Position numbers and translations under genes: made by a program
The notes under the pieces: model-generated
Seen by the model: the letters and a program-made list of their open reading frames with translations, nothing else
The model's database searches: none
What the model was told of the DNA's origin: nothing
Shown: piece after piece, positions 34,407 to 42,871 of the stretch
Layout of the letters: the number at the start of each line of letters is the position of its first letter
How positions within the stretch are numbered: the stretch's first letter is position 1
Assembly: GCA_002720855.1 (NCBI GenBank)
Contig: PBIN01000009.1
Location: 89,222-153,221, forward strand
Direction of reading: 5' to 3'
Origin: Rhodospirillaceae bacterium
Lineage (GTDB): Bacteria > Pseudomonadota > Alphaproteobacteria > MPNO01 > UBA2964
DNA length: 64,000 nucleotides

Positions 34407-36101
34407 CTATTTCACGTCGTCCGGAAAATATTTGAAAACGGAATTCAGACCGTTTGTCGCCGCTTGGCCGAGGCCGCAGATAGACGCATCAGCCATCGTC
34501 GTTGCCAAATCCTCTAAAAGTGGTTTGTCCCATTTTGGCTGTTCCAAAAGTTGAACAGCTTTCTCGCATCCGTTTCGGCACGGGGTGCATTGGCCACAGC
34601 TTTCATCTTCAAAAAACTTGAGCAGGTTCAGGGCGACATCTCCGGTGGAATCCTCTTCCGATAATATGATGACGGCCGCGGAGCCAATCAGACAGCCATA
34701 TTGTTCGAGGGTACCAAAATCCAGTGGCTCACTATCCATGCTGGCTGGCAAGATTCCGCCCGATGCCCCTCCTGGCAAATAACCCTTGAAGCTATGGCCT
34801 TCCTCCATGCCGCCGCAATATTCCTCGATGAGTTCGCGAACCGTGATGCCGGCTTCCGCAATCTTTACGCCCGGTTCTTTAACGCGACCAGAAACCGAAA
34901 AGGTCCGGAGTCCCTTCGAGCCATTCCGTCCTTTGTCTGTAAACCAGCTCGCACCTTTTTGAACGATATCGCGTATCCAATAGAGTGTTTCAACATTGTG
35001 AATAAGTGTTGGACGCCCGAAGAGACCAACCTGCGCAGGAAACGGTGGTTTGTGTCGGGGAAGGCCGCGTTTGCCTTCAATAGACTCCAGCATTGCGGAT
35101 TCCTCGCCGCAGATATAGGCGCCTGCGCCGCGCCGCAATTGAATACGTCCCGGTTCGGCAAGACCAGCGGCTTCACATTTCGGCAGCTCGCGTAGAAGAA
35201 TTTCGCGAATTTCGGGGTACTCATCGCGGAGATATATGTAGATCTTTTCTGCTTCTACGGCCCACGCGCCGATGAGCATTCCCTCCAAAAAACGATGAGG
35301 GTCGCGTTCAAGAAACCAACGGTCCTTAAATGTTCCAGGCTCTCCCTCATCGGCGTTCACTGCCATAAAGCGGGGGCCAGCCTCAGCCCGCACAAATGTC
35401 CATTTACGTCCGGACGGAAACCCAGCGCCACCCAAGCCCCGTAGGCCAGACTCATTTAGTATGTCGACGAGTTCCTCAGGAGTGCGTTTGTCCTCAAGAC
35501 ACTCACGTAACAACGCGTAACCACCGTCATTTTCATACCGATCAAAATCGACATAATCAGGCAGCTCCGAATGCGTCCCATTTTCCGCGGCTTTCAGCGC
35601 CCTTCCGGCAGTCGCCGGGGCGATTTGAGCATGGCCAATAGCAACGGCAGGAGCCTTGTCACAAGCGCCCATACAGGGAGCCCGCAAAACGCGGACGTTT
35701 GATCCTGCCGTGTTCGCAAGCTCGGTGATCAGTTGTTCGGAGCCAAGCAATTCGCAGGTGACACTGTCACAAACCCGGATAGTCACCGGTGGCGGTTTTT
35801 GTGTTTCGTCAGTGACGACGTCGAAGTGGGCATAAAAGGTGGCAACTTCGTACACTTCGGACAACGCCATTTTCATTTCATCAGCGAGTGCGACCAGATG
35901 GTCAGCGGATAGACATCCGAACTTGTCCTGAACAAGATGCAAATGCTCAATAAGCATGTCGTTTGTCCGGGGTGAATCGCCTAGTAGAGCTTGGATATCA
36001 TCCAGCGCATCAGCATCCAGTTGCCGACCTTTTGGATGAGATGCACCGCGTCCACCCCGGCCGGGGTGCGAATGTCTTCTCACGGATTTACTTTTGGCCA
36101 T
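34407..36101 (-). CDS. fdsB: Formate dehydrogenase gamma-beta fusion subunit (NuoE + NuoF-like)
   Basis: A 564-residue fusion. About 30-160 is a NuoE/FdsG-like thioredoxin-fold 2Fe-2S domain (Cys in VCDSVTC and APCMGACD). About 190-540 is a NuoF/FdsB-like domain with the NAD/FMN loop RGLGGAGFPSGRKW, GAGAYICGEE, and the 4Fe-4S motif ESCGQCTPCRNGC. It would take electrons from the alpha subunit and reduce NAD. In Cupriavidus the two parts are separate genes; the fusion is known in other alphaproteobacteria. The N-terminal 28 residues are Arg/His/Gly-rich. No FdsD-like subunit is present nearby. Confidence 0.92.
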   Translation of the reverse strand: MAKSKSVRRHSHPGRGGRGASHPKGRQLDADALDDIQALLGDSPRTNDMLIEHLHLVQDKFGCLSADHLVALADEMKMALSEVYEVATFYAHFDVVTDETQKPPPVTIRVCDSVTCELLGSEQLITELANTAGSNVRVLRAPCMGACDKAPAVAIGHAQIAPATAGRALKAAENGTHSELPDYVDFDRYENDGGYALLRECLEDKRTPEELVDILNESGLRGLGGAGFPSGRKWTFVRAEAGPRFMAVNADEGEPGTFKDRWFLERDPHRFLEGMLIGAWAVEAEKIYIYLRDEYPEIREILLRELPKCEAAGLAEPGRIQLRRGAGAYICGEESAMLESIEGKRGLPRHKPPFPAQVGLFGRPTLIHNVETLYWIRDIVQKGASWFTDKGRNGSKGLRTFSVSGRVKEPGVKIAEAGITVRELIEEYCGGMEEGHSFKGYLPGGASGGILPASMDSEPLDFGTLEQYGCLIGSAAVIILSEEDSTGDVALNLLKFFEDESCGQCTPCRNGCEKAVQLLEQPKWDKPLLEDLATTMADASICGLGQAATNGLNSVFKYFPDDVK

Positions 36102-36210
36102 TTCTAAAAGTCTTACTTATCGCCATGTCGATATTGAATGCCGGATGGTATCGGCAGGTAATCACAGAGAGCTATACTATTTTTTTTGAAATCGCCACAA
36201 ATCAGAATTA

Positions 36211-36390
36211 TTAACTCCCATCGATATCGACCAGAATCAAAGAGATTACGTCGCTGTTAATTAACTGTTTACCCTGGTGTTCAAAATTGACAGTAATTCT
36301 GTTTCCGATCGCCGATTGGACCTGACCTAAACCCCAGTCGTCCCGGTTCGGATGACGGACGAGGGCGCCAGGGACAAACTCTTCGTTCAT
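36211..36390 (-). CDS. DUF3553 domain protein
   Basis: A 59-residue protein from the ATG at 36390, preceded by AAGGAAA. It matches the short DUF3553 domain, with FVPGALVRHPNRDDWGLGQVQS and NFEHQGKQLI, a small beta barrel-like domain also found at the C-terminus of some UvrD-type helicases. The function is unknown. Stand-alone copies next to chpT are a familiar arrangement in alphaproteobacteria (recalled, not checked). The longer in-frame reading to 36492 lacks supporting residues. Confidence 0.85.
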   Translation of the reverse strand: MNEEFVPGALVRHPNRDDWGLGQVQSAIGNRITVNFEHQGKQLINSDVISLILVDIDGS

Positions 36391-36513
36391 TTTGGTTTCC
36401 TTGAACGGGTTTAGGAAATGGACTTGGTCAGAGTATCTTATTAGTGACATCTTGCCACACGATTTTCGGCGGTTGGAACGGACACGGTGCAACGATTAGA
36501 GGGATAAACGGAG

Positions 36514-36795
36514 ATGGTTGCCAATATTCCGCAACGCGTATCGGAGCTGCTGTGTTCCCGGCTGTGTCATGATCTGATCAGTCCAACTGCGGCGATCAGC
36601 AATGGATTGGAACTCCTCAGCGACGAGATTGGTGGGATCGATGAAAGTGTTATGTCGCTTCTGACCTTCAGCGCCGGCCAATCGCTGGCGACGTATCGGA
36701 TCCCAATGAGCCGAACAGATCCTGCATCCGGGCATAGAAATCGCTTCGAATCTGAGCATCTCCCAACTCGGTCTGGGAAGTTCTCAATTCCTTGA
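36514..36795 (+). pseudogene. chpT: Truncated histidine phosphotransferase ChpT
   Basis: ChpT relays phosphate from CckA to CtrA and CpdR. Residues 1-50 match its start: RVSELLCSRLCHDLISPTAAISNGLELL, which contains the phospho-acceptor His19. Family length is about 200 residues, but similarity ends near residue 58 (about 36690), after which the frame reads antisense flgK sequence and stops at 36795. The C-terminal Bergerat-like domain is gone, so this copy is probably non-functional unless another chpT exists. A misassembly is the main alternative. Confidence 0.8.
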
Positions 36796-37000
36796 TCATA
36801 AATTCGTTGACTGTCCGCGTGATCGCCGCAATTTCGACACCGGCACCCTGTCCGGCGACAATGACCGCCTGTTGATGGATGGTTTTGCGTGAATACCCTT
36901 CGGTATTGACGTTCGAGACGTTCTGCGCGGTTACATCAAGTGCCCGCGAATTGACCTGCAATCCGCTAATGGCATTGAGAAGGGCGATATTGAGTGACAT
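36668..37000 (-). pseudogene. flgK: Truncated flagellar hook-associated protein FlgK
   Basis: FlgK is the first hook-filament junction protein, normally several hundred residues long. Only about 100 N-terminal residues remain: the Flg_bb_rod start NIALLNAISGLQVNSRALDVTAQNVSNVNTEGYSRK, VNEFMIKELRTSQ and YARMQDLFGSLGSD. The frame then enters antisense chpT sequence and stops at 36668. The break lies at about 36690. The rest of flgK, and flgL if it followed, is missing here. It lies 31 nt after the flgN-like gene. Confidence 0.82.
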
Positions 37001-37031
37001 TGGTCCGCGCGATTACTAACGAAATGAATTT

Positions 37032-37481
37032 TTAGAGCTGACGGTCGACCGACAAAGACAATGAGGGCGAATTCCGGCCCTTTTGCAAATCGCCAAGCTT
37101 GCCGTCCCGCGTATATCCCTTTTCTTTGGCGCGGTTTTCCGATACCGCATCCACGATCGCCTTTAGCAGTCGATCATGCGAATCTCGTACGGCATTCAGA
37201 GCTCGGGCATTTTCTGCGAGGGCGGTGTCGAAACGTCCGGCGAGCTCAGAAAGTTCGGTGCGAAGTGCCGGTTCAACAGCTTCAAGCGCCTCAGGTTGGG
37301 CAGCCAGCGAGCGGACCGTTTCTTCATACAGAACGGTTAGATCCTTTTTCTCCGCCTGGAGATTTTCAATTTCGTCGACCTGCATGGCCCGTAACATATC
37401 GACCTCGCTATCCAGGACACCGATCAATCGGCTTGTAACCCGAATTAGCGCTTCAACCTGCTTGTTGATTTGCACACTCAT
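37032..37481 (-). CDS. flgN: FlgN-like flagellar export chaperone
   Basis: A 149-residue, almost wholly helical protein with long heptad patterns, typical of FlgN, which chaperones FlgK and FlgL to the export gate. Sequence conservation in this family is low, so the call relies on the helical profile and position between the rod-binding flgJ gene and flgK. Its start overlaps the flgJ stop by 4 nt (37478-37481). If FlgK is truly lost the protein has lost one of its clients. Confidence 0.75.
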   Translation of the reverse strand: MSVQINKQVEALIRVTSRLIGVLDSEVDMLRAMQVDEIENLQAEKKDLTVLYEETVRSLAAQPEALEAVEPALRTELSELAGRFDTALAENARALNAVRDSHDRLLKAIVDAVSENRAKEKGYTRDGKLGDLQKGRNSPSLSLSVDRQL

Positions 37482-37798
37482 TTTGAAGTCTCCTGTAAAC
37501 TTAATAGTTCGCGGCTCACCGCGTCGGCGATGCCGATACCCCCGGTTTTGGACAAAATCTTTCCGTACTCCTGAAGCATCATCGGACGGAAGACATCTTC
37601 CCCGTAGCCGCCGCCAAATAGCCCGTCTGTTGGTACGCCTTCGAACATGCTTTCCAGCATTTGGCTGAGGAATACAGCTTCGAAATCCTCCGCTGCCTTA
37701 CGAATTTCCTCTGCCGAACCATTGACCGGCAGGCGCGGTTTGGAAGTTGCTGCTGCGCTTTGGGCTGAAAGCGCCGTGACGAGAGATTCATTGATCAT
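37478..37798 (-). CDS. flgJ: Rod-binding protein FlgJ (N-terminal domain only)
   Basis: The 106-residue protein matches the N-terminal rod-binding domain of FlgJ: EEIRKAAEDFEAVFLSQMLESMF, FGGGYGEDVFRPMMLQEYGK and IGIADAVSREL. It lacks the muramidase domain of enterobacterial FlgJ, as is usual in alphaproteobacteria. It acts as rod cap or scaffold in the periplasm. The start shares the single base 37798 with the flgI stop, and its end overlaps the flgN-like gene by 4 nt. Confidence 0.9.
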   Translation of the reverse strand: MINESLVTALSAQSAAATSKPRLPVNGSAEEIRKAAEDFEAVFLSQMLESMFEGVPTDGLFGGGYGEDVFRPMMLQEYGKILSKTGGIGIADAVSRELLSLQETSK

Positions 37799-38970
37799 TA
37801 GAGGACCTGAATTTCCGCCTGGAGGGCACCAGACGCCTTAATCGTTTGCAGAATGCTGATCATATCGCGTGGGCCGACACCCAAAGTATTCAAACCATTG
37901 ACGAGTTCTTGGAGGCTTACTCCGGTTGGCAACATCGCGAGGCTGCTTTTTTCTTCCGAGATGTCGATCCCCGTACGGTCTACATTTTGCGTTGTACCGG
38001 TGTTGGCAAATGCATTTGGCTGGGAAACCTGAGGGGTTTCTGTAACCTTGATGGTCAAATTTCCCTGCGCGATAGCGAGAGTGCTTATTCGGACATTTTC
38101 GCCAATGACGATGATGCCGTTTTGTTCGTCTACAACGACGCGCGCCAGTTGATCCGGTGCAACGCGGATCTGCTCGATATCTGTTAAAAGCGCGATAACG
38201 CCACCAGGATATTTTTTGGGAACCTTCAGCATAATTGTACCGGGGTCGGTGGTTTCCGCTGCAGGTCGTTTAAGGAAACGGTTGATTGCGGAAGCCACGC
38301 GCCGCGCTGTCGTTAAATCGGGATTGCGAAGCGACAAACGAGCTTTTGTTAAATTACGCATATCGAATTTAATTTCACGTTCGACAATTGCGCCGTTTGC
38401 GATCCGGCCACTGGTCGGAATGTTTTTGGTAACCGATGCCGCTTTGCCCGAAGCGGAGAATCCGCCGATTGCCGTTTGCCCCTGGGCCACCGCGTAAACT
38501 TCACCATCGGCACCAACCATCGGTGTTACCAGCAATGTCCCACCCAGAAGGCTGGATGCGTCGCCAAGAGCGGAAACAGAGACATCGATACGGGTGCCCT
38601 GCCGAGAAAAAGAGGGGAGGGTGGCGGTCACCATGACGGCAGCAACGTTTTTGGTTTTCAAGGTAACGTCACGCGTATTAACACCTAGACGTTCGAGCAT
38701 CCCAACAAGACTTTGTTTTGTGAATGCTGAATTCGTAAGGTCATCGCCGCTGCCATTTAGTCCGACCACTAGCCCGTAGCCGACAAGCAAATTGTCGCGA
38801 ATCCCTTCGAAATCGATTATGTCCTTAATCCGCGATGAAGCCGAAGCAGGTGCCTGAAAGGTTACGCTCATCAGCATTGCGGCAAGCAGGCTACTCAACG
38901 CAACTTGTGATAATTTGGCCCGCCGAAGGCCTAATTTTGTTCTCTTATATTTTAAAACTGCACTTAACAT
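37798..38970 (-). CDS. flgI: Flagellar P-ring protein FlgI
   Basis: FlgI forms the periplasmic P-ring around the rod. The 390-residue protein has an N-terminal signal peptide (about 20-44) ending ASAS, then the typical SRIKDIIDFEGIRDNLLVGYGLVVGLNGSGD, GTLLVTPMVGADGEVYAVAQG and a C-terminal NTLGVGPRDMISILQTIKASGALQAEI. Length is normal. A sigma-54-like promoter at 39004-39021 precedes it, and it begins the flgI-flgJ-flgN-flgK' run. Confidence 0.95.
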   Translation of the reverse strand: MLSAVLKYKRTKLGLRRAKLSQVALSSLLAAMLMSVTFQAPASASSRIKDIIDFEGIRDNLLVGYGLVVGLNGSGDDLTNSAFTKQSLVGMLERLGVNTRDVTLKTKNVAAVMVTATLPSFSRQGTRIDVSVSALGDASSLLGGTLLVTPMVGADGEVYAVAQGQTAIGGFSASGKAASVTKNIPTSGRIANGAIVEREIKFDMRNLTKARLSLRNPDLTTARRVASAINRFLKRPAAETTDPGTIMLKVPKKYPGGVIALLTDIEQIRVAPDQLARVVVDEQNGIIVIGENVRISTLAIAQGNLTIKVTETPQVSQPNAFANTGTTQNVDRTGIDISEEKSSLAMLPTGVSLQELVNGLNTLGVGPRDMISILQTIKASGALQAEIQVL

Positions 38971-39003
38971 TATTGATCACGTCGTAATTATCCAGAATCC
39001 CCC

Positions 39004-39021
39004 ATGCGAGAACTGTGCCAA
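39004..39021 (-). promoter_or_regulatory. Sigma-54-type promoter for flgI
   Basis: On the minus strand TTGGCACAGTTCTCGCAT matches the -24/-12 consensus (TTGGCAC, GG and GC with ten bases between), with one deviation (TCGC for TTGC). The predicted start would be about 25 nt before the flgI ATG. Caulobacter flagellar class III operons use sigma-54 promoters, so the context fits. Confidence 0.65.
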
Positions 39022-39158
39022 GTTTCATCTTGGAGAAAGGTAAATAAATCAGTCATTTAGGTGATTAGCGACGCAAAGGAATTTGGATCAAGGGCAAAGA
39101 TATCCCTTTGAACCGGCAAAGATTGCCGTTTTGTTGCACAGAATTTGATATTGCGTGG

Positions 39159-39174
39159 TTAAGGGGTTTTTAAC
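39159..39174. promoter_or_regulatory. CtrA-box-like site upstream of fliX
   Basis: TTAA-GGGGTTT-TTAAC matches the full CtrA recognition sequence TTAA-N7-TTAAC. It lies about 47 nt before the fliX start. In Caulobacter fliX is under CtrA control, so a functional site is plausible. The remaining 38971-39220 sequence shows no other clear element apart from the flgI promoter. Confidence 0.6.
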
Positions 39175-39220
39175 CGCCGCACCCCCATTTTTCGCTATCT
39201 GGTACGATCAGCTGCTCGAT

Positions 39221-39634
39221 ATGAAAATAGGAAATACCGGCCCGATAAATGTGATTCCCGCACGGCAGCGTGACCGGGCGGCTCAAACCTCGAGCAGCTT
39301 TTCCAAGCAAATTTCCAACGATACTCCGGTAGTAGCGACCTCGCATGCCGGAGAGGTAGCATCGCTGACGTCATTGCTGAGCGTTCAAGAAGTCAATGAT
39401 CCGTTGCATGAGCGCCAACGCGCCATCAAACATGGAGAAGATTTGCTGGAAGAGCTTGATGAGCTCCGTCATGGCTTATTAATAGGTGCCTACCCGGAAG
39501 ACAAATTAAACCGGATTCTGGCCATGGTAAAAGCGCACCAGGGAAATTTAAGTGATCCAAATTTGCAGGAAATCCTGTCCGAGATAGAGCTGCGTGCGTC
39601 CGTCGAATTGGCCAAACTTGGGCGAATTGCATAA
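39221..39634 (+). CDS. fliX: Flagellar assembly regulator FliX
   Basis: FliX couples assembly of early flagellar structures to the transcriptional activator FlbD and is found in alphaproteobacteria. From the ATG at 39221 the protein has 137 residues; the earlier reading start (39155) adds unrelated residues. Recognisable are the N-terminal KIGNTG, the central helix region with ALKHGEDLLEELDEL-like sequence (here AIKHGEDLLEELDEL) and ILSEIELRASVELAKLG at the end. It is divergent from flgI, as in Caulobacter. Confidence 0.9.
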   Translation: MKIGNTGPINVIPARQRDRAAQTSSSFSKQISNDTPVVATSHAGEVASLTSLLSVQEVNDPLHERQRAIKHGEDLLEELDELRHGLLIGAYPEDKLNRILAMVKAHQGNLSDPNLQEILSEIELRASVELAKLGRIA

Positions 39635-39748
39635 AAAAATACGTTATTACAATAGCTTACATTAAATTGGTTAAATTATTTATGGTACTTGAAGTCCGCG
39701 GTAACGGTTCATATACTCCGCGCCGAATTCTGAGCGTTTGGAGGTGAT

Positions 39749-40165
39749 ATGCCACCTAAACTATCCAAGAATTACAGGCCTTCTGATAAAGAGCCTTTTA
39801 TGAACGCCAAGCAGCGTGAATATTTCCGGCAACGTTTATTGCGTTGGCGAGGTGAGCTTCTCCGTGAGACCAGCCAGACTCTCCAGAATCTTCAGGAAGA
39901 TTCTTTGCAGGCACCCGATATAGCGGATAGGGCTTCGGCTGAAACCGACCGAGCTGTAGAGCTGCGAACGCGGGATCGCGAACGGAAATTGGTTCAGAAG
40001 ATCGACGAGGCCCTAAACCGGATCGAAGAGGGCGAATACGGCTATTGCGAGGAAACAGGCGAACCCATAGGCCTGAGACGCCTTGAGGCCCGCCCGATCG
40101 CAACTCTCAGCCTCGAAGCTCAGGAGCGCCACGAGCGTATGGAACGCATCTATCGCGACGAATAG
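39749..40165 (+). CDS. dksA: RNA polymerase-binding protein DksA, cysteine-poor type
   Basis: DksA binds RNA polymerase's secondary channel and acts with ppGpp. The 138-residue protein has the coiled coil (EYFRQRLLRWRGELLRETSQ), the tip DxxDxA-like ADRASAE and the C-terminal zinc-finger region YGYCEETGEPIGLRRLEARP, which keeps only one of four Cys, so zinc is probably not bound. Cysteine-poor DksA forms are known in alphaproteobacteria. The start follows a strong GGAGGTGAT site. It lies between fliX and the convergent flgH, a position often seen in flagellar loci. Confidence 0.93.
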   Translation: MPPKLSKNYRPSDKEPFMNAKQREYFRQRLLRWRGELLRETSQTLQNLQEDSLQAPDIADRASAETDRAVELRTRDRERKLVQKIDEALNRIEEGEYGYCEETGEPIGLRRLEARPIATLSLEAQERHERMERIYRDE

Positions 40166-40212
40166 ACCTAAGGGTTCTTGTCGCTACCAATATACGTGTT
40201 GAGCCTGGTTTT

Positions 40213-40881
40213 CTAGAACGGAAAGATTACATCCAGAACCTGGTTGCCATATCGCGGCTGTTGAACATCGGAAATATGACCCTTTCCGCCATAAGAAATG
40301 CGCGCTTCGGCGATTTTCTCATATGAAATTGTATTATCCGCGGCAATATCTTCGGGTCGTACCACGCCAGCGATCTGCAATTGTCGCACTTCAAAATTTA
40401 CCCGAACTTCCTGACGTCCAAGAATAACAAAGTTTCCATTCGGTAGCTTTTGCGTCACGATTGCTGCGAGCTTCAGATCAATGGTTTCGTCACGATTGAT
40501 CGAGCCCTCGCCCTCATTTTTCGAAGTGCTGTCTATATCGAGCAAATTGCCGGCATTGACGGTTTCCGGTAGGACGCGGCTCAAACTGGTTTCATATCCG
40601 AGGAGTGCATTGGCCGAGGCGTCCTCGTTATTTGTCCTGCTTCTGGACGTTTTGTTGTTGATCTTTGCACTGTCTGAAATCGAAATCGTTACGGTTAAGA
40701 GGTCGCCAATTTGTGAAGCCCGTTGATCTTTAAAAAAGGCACGTGCGCCGTGTCGCCACAAAGAGTTTGGCGCTCTCGGTCTTTTGGTCTTTAGCGGCAG
40801 AACTTGAGACATTTCGCGATTTTCTAAAATCGGCTCGAGGAACAAACACTCCACCTGCTGTACAGCAAACCGCCGCGGCAA
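40213..40881 (-). pseudogene. flgH: Flagellar L-ring protein FlgH, 5'-truncated
   Basis: FlgH is an outer-membrane lipoprotein forming the L-ring. From NSLWRHGARAFFKDQRASQIGDLLTV onward to GNQVLDVIFPF the sequence is a good FlgH. The N-terminus lacks a signal peptide and lipobox: the frame is open only to a TAA at 40906, which is the stop of the next gene, and offers only TTG at 40881 or later weak starts. The 5' end therefore seems replaced. The protein could not reach the outer membrane, so it is probably non-functional. Confidence 0.75.
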
Positions 40882-40905
40882 ACTAAGCTCTGTTTGGCAG
40901 GGCGC

Positions 40906-42042
40906 TTAGTCGCGAATGTCCTGCAGAAACCAATCGGTTGGAATTTCCATTCCTAGATTGCGCTCAAGGCAGGTCTTGTATACATGGCCTCCGACAGACG
41001 AGAACTGTAGGCCCTGATTACCTACATTCCGGTAAAAGGTTACCTGATCGGAATTAATCCGACCCAAGCTAGGGTCAGCAACAAGTGCTGCAAAATCCGG
41101 TTTGTCGCCGCCTTTGCCGCGGTCATTAAATTCAGGGTCATCCCCACCAAAGCCAGGATTTGGGTTTTTCTCTGGAATGCGTTTCATTTCCTCGGTGCTG
41201 CCGCCAATAAAGGCAGCCGGGCTCAAGCCGCGTTCCGCCTGAAATCGTTCGGTCTGTTTCATCTGCAAACCGGCTGTACCCTGCCGGATCACGACGTCGA
41301 ACTTTTCAATTACGGCGTCGCTTATTTCCCGACGACCCAAATTGGTGACATGCATGCCTGGTTCTATCCAATCGGGATCATAGACCGGCACCATGGAATC
41401 TGTGCAGGTGGAAAGGATATCGCATGCGGCGACGGCTTCTTTTGGATTGTCGACGGCGATGACCTCAATTCCTAATTTCTGGGTCATTTCCTCGGCGTAT
41501 TCTTCGCGATGTGCTGCTGTCGGGCTGTAAATTTTGCATTGCTGGATGTCGCGGACGCAAGCGAAAGCCTCGAGAAAGGTTCTGGCCATACCGCCCGAAC
41601 CGAGCATGCCGACAATATGGGAGTCCTCGCGTGACAGATATTTAACGCCGATACCCGCACCGCCGCCAACGCGCATATGCTGTATGTGGCCGTCATTGAT
41701 GAATGCCAGCGGTTCACCGTTATTGGTGTTAACGAGTAAGACCAGCCCACAATACGTTCCCGGTTCGCGACAATATTTTTCTTCCGTCCAGTTTCCACTC
41801 TCGTCTTCGGGCCAGTACATGACGTCCGACTTCATTCGAATCGCGAAGAAGCCATCATTTGCACCTTCCATGGTGCCCCAACGGAAATATCCATCTTCAC
41901 GCTCTGCCGGCATATACATATCGATCCGTGGTCGATGTATGGCACCGCCAGCCGGGATCTTTTTGAATGCTTCTTCCTGAACGCGAATACAGTCCGCCAT
42001 TTCCAGGACGTCGGCGACGATTTCATTATTTATGATCAGCAT
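40906..42042 (-). CDS. Ornithine cyclodeaminase / mu-crystallin family protein
   Basis: A 378-residue NAD(P)-dependent family member with the Rossmann motif GMLGSGGMARTFLEAFA, substrate-site Arg and Lys in the RMKSDVM segment and the VNLGRREI-like TNLGRREISD. Members include ornithine cyclodeaminase, alanine dehydrogenase and ketimine reductases, so the substrate is open. It sits out of place between fliP and the truncated flgH in a flagellar operon, and its stop codon is in frame with the flgH remnant. It may have been inserted during a deletion that removed neighbouring flagellar genes. Confidence 0.87.
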   Translation of the reverse strand: MLIINNEIVADVLEMADCIRVQEEAFKKIPAGGAIHRPRIDMYMPAEREDGYFRWGTMEGANDGFFAIRMKSDVMYWPEDESGNWTEEKYCREPGTYCGLVLLVNTNNGEPLAFINDGHIQHMRVGGGAGIGVKYLSREDSHIVGMLGSGGMARTFLEAFACVRDIQQCKIYSPTAAHREEYAEEMTQKLGIEVIAVDNPKEAVAACDILSTCTDSMVPVYDPDWIEPGMHVTNLGRREISDAVIEKFDVVIRQGTAGLQMKQTERFQAERGLSPAAFIGGSTEEMKRIPEKNPNPGFGGDDPEFNDRGKGGDKPDFAALVADPSLGRINSDQVTFYRNVGNQGLQFSSVGGHVYKTCLERNLGMEIPTDWFLQDIRD

Positions 42043-42121
42043 GAGTCACTCCCCGATTTTGCGGGAGGACGATAACAAACATGGGGGTTAGGCCCAAGGG
42101 CCGCCGGATCGGGAGTCGTCG

Positions 42122-42871
42122 CTATCCGCCACCGTAGCTGCGGATCAACGATCCCGCGACGAGATACCAGCCATCGACCAACACAAAGAAAATTAATTTG
42201 AACGGCAGCGAAATCATAATAGGCGGCAGCATCATCATACCCATGGACATTAGGACGGACGCGACCACCATATCGATGACAAGAAATGGTACAAATATTA
42301 GAAATCCAATTTCAAAGGCACGTCGCAACTCGCTGATCATAAAGGCCCGTATTAGCGACCTGAGTGGCGTTTTTTCAGCTGTTTCCGTCGGCGGTGCCTT
42401 GGAAATGTCCATAAACAGTTTCAAATCCTGTTCCCGGACGTGGCTCATCATAAAACCGTGGACCGGTTTCACACTGCGGCTGAACGCTTCCTCTTCATTG
42501 ATTTCGTTTGCGAGTAAGGGAGCAATGCCGGCTTTGTATGACTGTTCAAGCGTCGGTGCCATGACGAACGCCGTTAGGAAGAGGGCAAGACTAATAAGAA
42601 CGGCATTTGGCGGCGTTTGTTGAACGCCGAGGGCATTCCGCAAAAAGGACAGCACAACGACGATACGGGTGAAAGACGTCACCATTACGAGGATTGACGG
42701 CGCAAGCGACAGGACAGTGATCAGGGCAATGATTTGAACAATACGTCCGGTCGCGGATGGACCGTCGCCAAGGTCCAACGACATGCTTTGTGCCCATACC
42801 GGACCGGTTGCAAGCATGACACTAGCGGTCAATGCGTAGCCTAAGACTAGTGAGAGGCTGCGCACGGTCAT
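42122..42871 (-). CDS. fliP: Flagellar export gate protein FliP
   Basis: FliP is a core membrane component of the flagellar type III export gate. The 249-residue protein has a cleavable N-terminal signal sequence, PSILVMVTSFTRIVVVLSFLRNALG, the periplasmic loop, and C-terminal helices (RRAFEIGFLIFVPFLVIDMVVASVLMSMGMMMLPP). Full length is present. It overlaps fliO by 4 nt. The next gene downstream (OCD-like) starts about 80 nt away and is not flagellar. Confidence 0.96.
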   Translation of the reverse strand: MTVRSLSLVLGYALTASVMLATGPVWAQSMSLDLGDGPSATGRIVQIIALITVLSLAPSILVMVTSFTRIVVVLSFLRNALGVQQTPPNAVLISLALFLTAFVMAPTLEQSYKAGIAPLLANEINEEEAFSRSVKPVHGFMMSHVREQDLKLFMDISKAPPTETAEKTPLRSLIRAFMISELRRAFEIGFLIFVPFLVIDMVVASVLMSMGMMMLPPIMISLPFKLIFFVLVDGWYLVAGSLIRSYGGG

